NCBI GenBank assembly: GCA_009787485.1
Contig: WQWP01000101.1
Span: 1-7,913 of the forward strand
Direction of reading: 5' to 3'
Source: Lentimicrobiaceae bacterium
Lineage (GTDB): Bacteria > Bacteroidota > Bacteroidia > Bacteroidales > WCHB1-69
Length of the DNA: 7,913 nucleotides
Part shown: piece by piece, positions 1 to 4,983 of the stretch
Position numbering within the stretch: position 1 is the stretch's first letter
How the letters are laid out: each line of letters starts with the position of its first letter
Notes under the pieces: model-generated
The model's database searches: none
Seen by the model: the letters and a program-made list of their open reading frames with translations, nothing else
Told to the model about the DNA's origin: nothing
Made by a program: the position numbers and the translations under genes

Positions 1-852
1 TCTGTCGTCAAAAAATTCAACTTTTGGCGGCACTTCCGATGTATAGTCGTTATGAACAGTCATATTAATAACAGCTTCACGTAAAGCAACTTGATCCCAT
101 AATCTTTTTTCCTCACGCTCTTTGGGGGTAATTTTTGCCAATGTTTTATTTTCTACTTCAATCTTGTCTAATACCTGCTTGGTGGCTTTAATCAATGAAC
201 AATAACCGTATTCGTTATTTTCCATTAAATCAACCCTGTCAAGTCCGTCATACTTTGCTACTTTTACAGACATTCCATTTACATCTGCCAACAAATAAGC
301 CACATAGTTATATTTTCCTTCTTCGGTAAGCAGTTCAAGATTGGAAGCAAATTGTTGATTCAAGGTTTTATTTGCACCCTCATAGTATATTTTAAGTTGC
401 TCAAAAGTAAGATTTTGGTTCGGTGATTTAATTTTTCCGATAGAATTGCGTGTACGTTTAGCAAACAGCGATTCAATCATTCTTGCCGGCATCGGTTCAG
501 CAGCCGTTCCGATACGGATGAACGTACCTTTTTCCGACATCCCCAATTTCTTGATATAGTACGGTTTTTCTGTTCCACTGGCAAAAGTGATTTTGATTAC
601 GTCTTTCTCCTCTATCGTCTCTACAGCCACATCAAACAATCCCATACAAGACGGCATAATGTTATTTTTCAAGCGGTCTTTAATTTTGAGCATATCGCCA
701 TCAATATCAGAAACACCGATAACTTTACCTGTTTTGTCAATTCCGATATAGATTACACCCCCTTCGTGATAATTTAGAAAGGCTGTGGCTTCTTTTTCCA
801 AATCATTGGTAAGTTGCTGTTTATATTCTATGCGATTGGTTTCCGGATTCAT
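1..852 (-). CDS. AlbA_2/Schlafen-type ATP-binding protein, partial (C-terminus beyond left edge)
   Basis: This is the first 284 residues of a putative transcriptional regulator or nucleic-acid-linked ATPase of the AlbA_2 (Schlafen AlbA) plus HATPase_c_4 type, often annotated as 'ATP-binding protein' or 'RecG-like'. The N-terminus (about residues 6-130) has the AlbA_2 pattern: RIEYKQQL, then AFLNYHEGGVIYIGIDKTG with the Gly pair at 31-32. Residues 256-270 (ALREAVINMTVHNDY) match the start of the GHKL-like ATPase domain, where a Glu, an Asn and an H-x-DY motif recur. The reading frame is open to base 1, so the end of the ATPase domain and any C-terminal winged helix are outside the window. The start at 852 was chosen because it is preceded by an A-rich stretch and gives the usual family beginning (MNPETNRIEYK). 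An in-frame ATG at 870 adds six residues and is possible. The substrate is unknown. The family is certain, the biological role is not. Confidence 0.85.
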   Translation of the reverse strand, partial: MNPETNRIEYKQQLTNDLEKEATAFLNYHEGGVIYIGIDKTGKVIGVSDIDGDMLKIKDRLKNNIMPSCMGLFDVAVETIEEKDVIKITFASGTEKPYYIKKLGMSEKGTFIRIGTAAEPMPARMIESLFAKRTRNSIGKIKSPNQNLTFEQLKIYYEGANKTLNQQFASNLELLTEEGKYNYVAYLLADVNGMSVKVAKYDGLDRVDLMENNEYGYCSLIKATKQVLDKIEVENKTLAKITPKEREEKRLWDQVALREAVINMTVHNDYTSEVPPKVEFFDDR

Positions 853-947
853 TTTTCTTGTATTAATCATTCTGAAAATTCTATTTATCTGTTTTATTCA
901 TCAGGAAGCATCATCATCTTAAGCCTTTACGGTTTTGTAATGTTCGG

Positions 948-955
948 CAAAAGTA
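948..955 (-). promoter_or_regulatory. -7 promoter box upstream of the AlbA_2 gene
   Basis: Read on the minus strand, TACTTTTG matches the Bacteroidota -7 consensus TAnnTTTG and sits in the context TTGTACTTTTGCC. It lies about 95 bases upstream of the AlbA_2 start. No TTG at the usual 19-21 base spacing is obvious; the nearest TTG upstream is 24 bases away. The match is direct, promoter activity is inferred. The rest of the 853-1056 gap contains only a weak 6-bp hairpin (1020-1035). Confidence 0.5.
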
Positions 956-1056
956 CAACTTTTCTACGAACTTAATTATCAAAACAAATATATTTTACCC
1001 TGTTGAATTGTGAGGGTAGGGCTTTGAATAAAGCCATTTTCGGGTTGGTGGTTGTG

Positions 1057-2586
1057 TCAAGCTATTTTCCTAATTACCTTATAAATACGTCTCAAACTCG
1101 GCATCCCGTCCTCCCCAAGTGCACTTCTAAGCAATTTTGAAACATCCACATTCTCCGGCGCATTGGCTTTGATGATCATCGCTGCCGTAGTGTGCATAAA
1201 ATTCTTGCTCTCTTCCTTTCCTGCAGGAATTACCTGTCCGAATCTTTTCCCGAAGCGGCTAAACACCTCGTCCACCTTATTACGCACCACTCTGTATGCT
1301 TCATGCTTTGCATACCAGCGTCCGCGTGAGTGTCCGGCTTTTTTAGAAGCTCCATACTTCAAAGCCTTTATAGCGTGTTCGGCACGCTTTTCCGTTGGGC
1401 TGTTACAAAAACGAACGTGCGAAAACACATCATTTAGCCATGAGAAGTTTTTCATTAAAAAATGTTCTACCTCAAGTTCGGCAGGGGATGGCAACCCAAA
1501 CTCGTTTAATTCACAAAACATGTTTCGGAAAGCCTCAACCACAGTATCGGCGGTAGGGCGCCCCACTATATATGCCGGACGGAACCAGTAGCCGCTCACC
1601 ACATCAACAGCCATATAGCTGTTTACCCAACCTCTCACGCTTTTACGGCTCAGCGTCCTGTCGTCCATCGAAACTTTACTTAAGGAATACTTACCGGTAT
1701 GGCGGTTGTGCTTGGGACGCATTTTGGTATTGTAATCGAAATTGCCGTTCCTGTCCGCATATACCGCCGTATTATTCAGTACATCTTTCAGGTAATTCCA
1801 AACGGTACCTACAGAAAGATCAAGCGGTCTGCCCTTGTATTGAAAGTCTTCCGGCAGGAAGCACACGCCGCTTTTTTTATCGTAAAATTCTTTGTTCCCA
1901 TTCACAAAATCCAAATAATCGGCGTGTACCTGTTCAATAAATGGTTTGTCTGCTTTGCGCCACAACGCCAACAAAAGGTGCTCGGTTGATTTGGATACTT
2001 TCCGTGAAAAATCATTGCCAAGCGCGCCATGTAAAATAGACATGTAACCATCATCTAAAAACGCTTTAAACTCCCTTTCAAAACTGCGAACATGTTTACG
2101 GTGTCTAACTCCATACTCGGAACACTTTTGACAATACCATTTAAAATTCGCTTTCCACAGTTTCTCTTTTTTGATTCTCCCACCCGATTCTGCCAACTGG
2201 AGGTTTTGCCGTTGCCAGCCATCCCTTACGCCATTTAAAACAGAGGCTTTGAACGTATATTCATTAACCTGATCGTCCGTGAGGATTGTGCCGTTCTGCT
2301 TTTTAAATGTTTCGTAAAAGGCGCGGGCCTGCTGATCAACTTCTACTCTGTAGATAGGTTGTATCTCCTTTCTTTTAATCGTAGGAATACCAAATTTAGC
2401 CTGTATAGCAGACTTGCGATTGGGCATCAAACTGTCGAAATCTATACACGATAGATTATTGCGTCTTGCCAGAACAATTTTCAAAAGTCCTTTCATACTG
2501 TCTTTCTTATATTGACCTTCCGTTAATCCGGCGTCCAGCCAGTTTGCTTTTGTAATTACTGTAATACCATTATGCTCGAAATACAT
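1057..2586 (-). CDS. Mu-like DDE-type transposase (MuA-like), possibly C-terminally shortened
   Basis: A 509-residue protein resembling the transposases of Mu-like elements in Bacteroidota, which perform DNA strand transfer of the element ends. The N-terminus (NWLDAGLTEGQYKKDSMKG, about 15-33) looks like a MuA-type DNA-binding segment. The catalytic core begins around residue 300: VSMDD (D308/D309) takes the place of the first Asp of MuA. YMAVDVVSGYW follows as the next strand. ELEVEH (E372/E374) occupies the position of MuA's second Asp, and EKRAEHAIKALKYG (E399/E403) fits the catalytic Glu. GRWYAKHEAYR follows. After the core only about 100 residues remain, against about 270 in MuA, and no C-terminal beta-barrel is recognisable. 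It lies 11 bases after the small HTH gene and is probably co-transcribed with it. No MuB-like ATPase gene follows. Whether the Glu at the second acidic position is normal for this lineage cannot be settled here. Confidence 0.75.
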   Translation of the reverse strand: MYFEHNGITVITKANWLDAGLTEGQYKKDSMKGLLKIVLARRNNLSCIDFDSLMPNRKSAIQAKFGIPTIKRKEIQPIYRVEVDQQARAFYETFKKQNGTILTDDQVNEYTFKASVLNGVRDGWQRQNLQLAESGGRIKKEKLWKANFKWYCQKCSEYGVRHRKHVRSFEREFKAFLDDGYMSILHGALGNDFSRKVSKSTEHLLLALWRKADKPFIEQVHADYLDFVNGNKEFYDKKSGVCFLPEDFQYKGRPLDLSVGTVWNYLKDVLNNTAVYADRNGNFDYNTKMRPKHNRHTGKYSLSKVSMDDRTLSRKSVRGWVNSYMAVDVVSGYWFRPAYIVGRPTADTVVEAFRNMFCELNEFGLPSPAELEVEHFLMKNFSWLNDVFSHVRFCNSPTEKRAEHAIKALKYGASKKAGHSRGRWYAKHEAYRVVRNKVDEVFSRFGKRFGQVIPAGKEESKNFMHTTAAMIIKANAPENVDVSKLLRSALGEDGMPSLRRIYKVIRKIA

Positions 2587-2597
2587 ACTTTTATGTT

Positions 2598-2774
2598 TTA
2601 ATTGTTAATACTTTCAACCAGGCACCCACCTTTGTTTAAGGCGGCTTCCCTTATTTTACTGCTAAGAGCCGTATCGCTCTTATAATTTAATGCTGTTTTA
2701 ATGGTAGGATAAGTGCACCCAAGAGCTGCCATTATCTCTTTTTTGATTCCGTAATTTACTAAAATGGTCTTCAT
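2598..2774 (-). CDS. small helix-turn-helix protein in the Ner position (58 aa)
   Basis: A short gene, MKTILVNYGI to LVESINN, ending 11 bases before the transposase start and transcribed with it. Residues 11-35 (KKEIMAALGCTYPTIKTALN and the following residues) read as a helix-turn-helix: KKEIMAALG as first helix, CT turn, YPTIKTALN as recognition helix. The protein is basic at its C-terminus (SSKIREAALNKGG). In phage Mu the gene between the repressor and transposase A is ner, a small DNA-binding negative regulator of early transcription. The same position, size and HTH content suggest an analogous role here, probably by binding the dyad just upstream. The start ATG at 2774 is the only good one. 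The gene is below usual ORF length cut-offs and easily missed. Function is inferred from position and motif, not from clear homology. Confidence 0.7.
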   Translation of the reverse strand: MKTILVNYGIKKEIMAALGCTYPTIKTALNYKSDTALSSKIREAALNKGGCLVESINN

Positions 2775-2787
2775 ACTTATAAATTTA

Positions 2788-2795
2788 TATTTTTG
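2788..2795 (+). promoter_or_regulatory. rightward -7 box (repressor promoter candidate)
   Basis: TATTTTTG on the plus strand matches TAnnTTTG perfectly. It would place the repressor transcript start near 2800, with a leader of about 70 bases that contains the 18-bp direct repeat. A TTG at the proper spacing is not visible upstream. The box is also the left outer arm of a 44-bp dyad, so it may be an operator element instead of, or as well as, a promoter. Confidence 0.4.
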
Positions 2796-2823
2796 CTTCG
2801 ATTTTTAATTTTAAAAACCACAG

Positions 2824-2831
2824 CAAAAATA
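2824..2831 (-). promoter_or_regulatory. leftward -7 box (HTH-transposase operon promoter candidate)
   Basis: The minus strand reads TATTTTTG here, a perfect TAnnTTTG match about 50 bases upstream of the small HTH gene. It faces the rightward box, so the two transcripts would overlap for a short stretch. The region where its -33 element should lie falls inside the 18-bp direct repeat, so a protein bound there would be expected to block this promoter. Confidence 0.45.
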
Positions 2832-2866
2832 CATACATTTCCGTATAAACTAATATGTCCGAATAA
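2831..2866. repeat. two imperfect tandem 18-bp direct repeats in the control region
   Basis: Positions 2831-2848 and 2849-2866 match at 13 of 18 bases, with the shared core T-TCCG-ATAA (TTTCCGTATAA and TGTCCGAATAA). They sit just upstream of the leftward promoter and in the leader of the repressor gene. They are candidate repressor or transposase-enhancer binding sites, by analogy with the Mu operator/internal activation sequence. Confidence 0.5.
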
Positions 2867-2873
2867 TATTTTT

Positions 2874-3560
2874 ATGAAATTACCTGAATTAAACAAAAGA
2901 ATAAAGCAACTAATTGATTTTTCAACAAATGGCGTTGTAAAAAAGTTTGCTGAAAGTGTCGGCTTACCCCAACAAACACTCAATAGATTGTTTGTTGTTG
3001 ATCATAGAACGGGGAAATACCCTCTTGCCACAACTGAAATTTTGCTGAAAATCACAGAAAAATATGACATCAATGCTTGTTGGCTATTGAACGACGAAGG
3101 TGAAATGCTCCGGAATCCAACCGCTCAAGAGGGTACACAAGGTTTACCATATAAGATGACACAGGTCAAGGGTATTCCATTAATCCCTGTCAGCGCAATG
3201 GCTGGTTTCGGCTCAGGAGACATGCAGATATTGGAATATGAGTGTGAGCGTTTTGTAATTCCTGTATTTAAGGAAGCGGAATTTCTAATATCAATTAAAG
3301 GTTCATCCATGTATCCGGAATACAGTTCCGGGGATATAGTTGCATGCAGAAAATTGCCATTAGATACTTTTTTTCAATGGCACAAAGTATATGTATTGGA
3401 TACCGAGCAAGGCGCATTGATTAAGCGAATAGAGGAGGGGGAAACACCGGATACACTTACAATAGTATCTGACAATCAAGAATACAAGTCATTTCAGCTA
3501 CATAAAAGCAAGATATATTCAATTGCTATTGTTTTGGGGGTGGTTAGGCAAGAATCTTAG
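2874..3560 (+). CDS. S24/LexA-like phage repressor (CI-type)
   Basis: A 228-residue two-domain repressor that would bind operators controlling the divergent transposase operon and be inactivated on DNA damage. The N-terminal part (about 5-75) is a helix-turn-helix domain: VVKKFAESVG then LPQQTLNRLF as recognition helix, ending with INACWLLNDEGEML, common in Bacteroidota phage repressors. The C-terminal S24 peptidase domain shows VSAMAGFGSG with the Ala110-Gly111 cleavage bond, KGSSMYPEYSSGDIV with nucleophile Ser145, and ALIKRIEE with general-base Lys184. All residues needed for RecA-stimulated self-cleavage are present. The ATG at 2874 was chosen because the HTH domain begins directly after it. 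The frame is open upstream to a TTG at 2793, but those 27 extra residues would cross the operator dyad and are unlikely to be translated. It is divergent from the small HTH and transposase genes, the Mu c/ner/A arrangement. Confidence 0.88.
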   Translation: MKLPELNKRIKQLIDFSTNGVVKKFAESVGLPQQTLNRLFVVDHRTGKYPLATTEILLKITEKYDINACWLLNDEGEMLRNPTAQEGTQGLPYKMTQVKGIPLIPVSAMAGFGSGDMQILEYECERFVIPVFKEAEFLISIKGSSMYPEYSSGDIVACRKLPLDTFFQWHKVYVLDTEQGALIKRIEEGETPDTLTIVSDNQEYKSFQLHKSKIYSIAIVLGVVRQES

Positions 3561-3579
3561 AATCAACAAATATTATCTT

Positions 3580-4113
3580 ATGGATTTTCATGAATTAATT
3601 ACAAAACGGCAGAGTGAACGGCAGTATGATACCCGTCCGGTAGAGGCGGAAAAAATCATGTTATGTATTGAGGCGGCTCGCATGGCGCCTTCGGCGTGCA
3701 ATGCACAGCCTTGGAAATTTATCGTGGTGGACGAGCCGGAATTAAAGACACAGCTTGCAAACGCCATAGCAAGTATGGGAATGAATAAATTTGCCTTTGA
3801 TGCGCCTGCGATTGTTGCTATTGTGCTGGAAAAACCCAATGTTATGTCTAAAATCGGTTCGGTTTTAAAAGGAAAAGAATACACGCTGATGGATATTGGT
3901 ATTGCCGCTACTCACTTTTGTTTGCAGGCGACCGAGTTAGGATTGGGAACCTGTATTATAGGCTGGTTCGACGAGAAAAAAGTACGAAAACTCCTTCAAA
4001 TTCCAAATAAAAAACGTATTCCCTTGCTGCTTACAGTAGGTTATTCTACCGATGAGTTACGAAAAAAACAGCGAAAAGAGTTAAATGTTGTGCACAGTTC
4101 AAATAAATATTGA
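3580..4113 (+). CDS. nitroreductase-family FMN oxidoreductase
   Basis: A 177-residue flavoprotein of the nitroreductase family, which uses FMN and NAD(P)H to reduce nitro compounds, quinones or enones; the natural substrate cannot be told. Motifs: RQSERQYDTRPV (residues 10-21), whose R10, S12 and R14 are expected to hold the FMN phosphate; APSACNAQPWKFIVVD (36-51), the conserved flavin-contacting SxxNxQPW block; and DIGIAATHFCLQATELGLGTCIIG (about 105-128), the central dimer helix and Gly-rich FMN loop. The length is typical of the short single-domain members, which act as cytoplasmic homodimers. The start at 3580 (MDFHELITKR) is preferred over an upstream start at 3523 that would overlap the repressor. 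It begins only 19 bases after the repressor stop with no visible promoter between, so it may be read from the repressor transcript. Codon use shows no obvious break with its neighbours. Confidence 0.9.
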   Translation: MDFHELITKRQSERQYDTRPVEAEKIMLCIEAARMAPSACNAQPWKFIVVDEPELKTQLANAIASMGMNKFAFDAPAIVAIVLEKPNVMSKIGSVLKGKEYTLMDIGIAATHFCLQATELGLGTCIIGWFDEKKVRKLLQIPNKKRIPLLLTVGYSTDELRKKQRKELNVVHSSNKY

Positions 4114-4454
4114 GGCTACCATTCAAAAATACAGAGCGGGGAATGTGGGAATACATTCAATTACCGTAATAGGAAAGCTACTTAATTAATTGGGCAAATA
4201 CACTTACGAGCGTTACGTTGTATGTACACATCACGTACCCCTATACTGTCACCCTGCACCCTGCTAAGGCGTAATATTCGCTAAAAAACACACTTTTTCA
4301 CGCAAATCTTATAAAACTAATTGATTTTCAATAAAATATGAGAAAAATAGCGTAAAAACTCAATATATTATTGCTATTTTATCCCCCTCAACTCAAACGA
4401 AAAACGCCATTTTATCACTAAAAAACTGTATTATGTGGGGTAAACTCGTGCAAA

Positions 4455-4469
4455 ATTTTATCATAAAAT
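4455..4469. repeat. perfect palindrome ATTTTAT-C-ATAAAAT
   Basis: Seven-base arms are separated by one base. It directly abuts the first copy of the 11-bp direct repeat array, and its left arm is a copy of the ATTTTATC motif that recurs at 4376, 4409 and several times in 4711-4783. Possible protein-binding site. Confidence 0.6.
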
Positions 4470-4513
4470 GGAACTTTTAGGGAACTTTTAGGGAACTTTT
4501 AGGGAACTTTTAG
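4470..4513. repeat. four perfect 11-bp direct repeats (GGAACTTTTAG)
   Basis: GGAACTTTTAG occurs at 4470-4480, 4481-4491, 4492-4502 and 4503-4513 without a mismatch or spacer. The 11-bp period is close to one helical turn. Identical copies point to recent slippage or to selection. Roles could include iteron-like binding sites or a transposon-end array. It is too short per unit and lacks spacers, so it is not CRISPR. Confidence 0.9.
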
Positions 4514-4537
4514 AAAAAAGTGCTCAAAAATGGCTTG

Positions 4538-4580
4538 TTTTTTGGGTGCTTTTTGGGTGGGTTTTTGGGGTAAAAAAGGG
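4538..4580 (+). repeat. G-tract array with G-quadruplex-type motif
   Basis: Three near-identical units, TTTTTTGGGTGC, TTTTTGGGTGGG and TTTTTGGGG, lie in a row. Within them G-runs at 4555-4557, 4559-4561, 4567-4570 and 4578-4580 are separated by 1, 5 and 7 bases, which fits the G3N1-7 quadruplex pattern. An additional G-run is at 4544-4546. Confidence 0.65.
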
Positions 4581-4710
4581 CAAAAAATCGGAGTAATTTA
4601 TTGTTTTTAGGTTATTATAATTATTACACAATAAAAGCGGTTTAATTGGCATTAAAAACGCGGTTTAACGCCTTATAATCAATAATGTATAGTGCAATTC
4701 AAATTATCCT

Positions 4711-4783
4711 ATTTTATCCCATTTTTATCGCATTTTATCCCATTTTCACTCATTCGCGTCCCATTTTATCGCATTCGCATCTC
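4711..4783. repeat. degenerate tandem array, seven 10-11-bp units (ATTTTATCSC)
   Basis: Units start at 4711, 4721, 4732, 4742, 4752, 4763 and 4773: ATTTTATCCC, ATTTTTATCGC, ATTTTATCCC, ATTTTCACTC, ATTCGCGTCCC, ATTTTATCGC, ATTCGCATCTC. The mean period is about 10.4 bp, so each unit lies on the same face of the helix. AAATTATCCT at 4701-4710 may be an eighth, weaker unit. A reading frame through the array (ATG at 4685) gives low-complexity FYPIF/HSHL text and is treated as spurious. Confidence 0.75.
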
Positions 4784-4807
4784 AAAAACTGCGTCAAACC
4801 ACCTTTT

Positions 4808-4831
4808 GAACCGTTTGTTTTAAAACGGTTC
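4808..4831. repeat. perfect 9-bp hairpin
   Basis: GAACCGTTT (4808-4816) pairs with AAACGGTTC (4823-4831) around a six-base loop. Only CTTTGG follows on the plus strand, so it lacks the U-run of a good intrinsic terminator. It may be an RNA structure in the leader of the membrane-protein gene or a protein-binding dyad. Confidence 0.5.
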
Positions 4832-4983
4832 TTTGGCGGATACGGTTGTAAGTGTTTGAAAATTAGAAAAAAATATGAGAAAATAAAAGATGCTTTATGT
4901 ACGTTTTGTTTTGGAGCCCTTATCCTTGAAGAATTTGTACAATAATTAATGATTATTTACGCTATTGATATAAACAATTTATC

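Larger units (their letters stand above)
2788..2831. promoter_or_regulatory. 44-bp nested dyad operator between divergent units
   Basis: The outer arms are TATTTTTGC (2788-2796) and its exact reverse complement GCAAAAATA (2823-2831). The inner arms are TTTTTAA (2802-2808) and TTAAAAA (2811-2817). The spacers between outer and inner arms are five bases on both sides, and the centre is two bases. The full symmetry, placed between a repressor and a Ner-like gene, is what an operator or composite operator/promoter looks like. Symmetry is direct, function inferred. Confidence 0.55.
4114..4983. other. 870-bp intergenic region rich in short repeats, no convincing gene
   Basis: No protein-like reading frame, tRNA or recognisable structured RNA was found here on either strand. 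The region is AT-rich and contains an imperfect 22-bp dyad around TGTACA (4215-4236), a CACCCTG doublet (4250-4263) and the inverted pair AAAATAGC/GCTATTTT (4344-4351, 4373-4380). Further along come a palindrome plus four 11-bp repeats (4455-4513), a G-tract array (4538-4580), a GCGGTTTAA doublet (4638-4646, 4660-4668), a degenerate 10-11-bp array (4711-4783) and a 9-bp hairpin (4808-4831). A promoter for the downstream membrane-protein gene should lie here, but no clean -33/-7 pair is visible. Confidence 0.7.

Noticed and set aside
1020..1035. Terminator after the transposase (GGCTTT/AAAGCC)
   Set aside because: Six-base stem and no T-run in the leftward direction.
1163..1989. Plus-strand ORFs opposite the transposase (1163-1591, 1572-1940, 1699-1989)
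   Set aside because: They are antisense to a well-supported coding frame and their translations show no domain-like pattern.
2793..2873. 27-residue upstream extension of the repressor from a TTG
   Set aside because: It would run through the operator dyad and promoter boxes, has no ATG, and adds residues before a normal repressor N-terminus. The ATG at 2874 is preferred.
2777..3884. Minus-strand ORFs over the repressor and nitroreductase (2777-2983, 3125-3310, 3588-3884)
   Set aside because: Antisense to two confidently recognised genes, with no motifs of their own.
4141..4158. Terminator after the nitroreductase (GAATGT/ACATTC hairpin)
   Set aside because: The stem is only six AT-rich pairs and no T-run follows, so it is too weak to call.
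4470..4513. CRISPR array or phage attachment array
   Set aside because: The units are 11 bp and directly adjacent without spacers, and no cas-like gene is in the window.
4376..4783. Replication origin with DnaA boxes
   Set aside because: The TTTATCC/TTTATCAC motifs resemble but do not match TTATNCACA well, and no replication gene is adjacent.
4685..4945. 86-residue plus-strand ORF (MYSAIQIILFYPIF...)
   Set aside because: Its first half is a translation of the degenerate 10-11-bp repeat array. The rest shows no family features and no start signal, so it is treated as spurious.
4114..4983. tRNA, tmRNA, SRP or 6S RNA in the large gap
   Set aside because: No cloverleaf, conserved loop or hallmark sequence was found by eye. 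A covariance-model search would be needed to exclude weaker RNA families.
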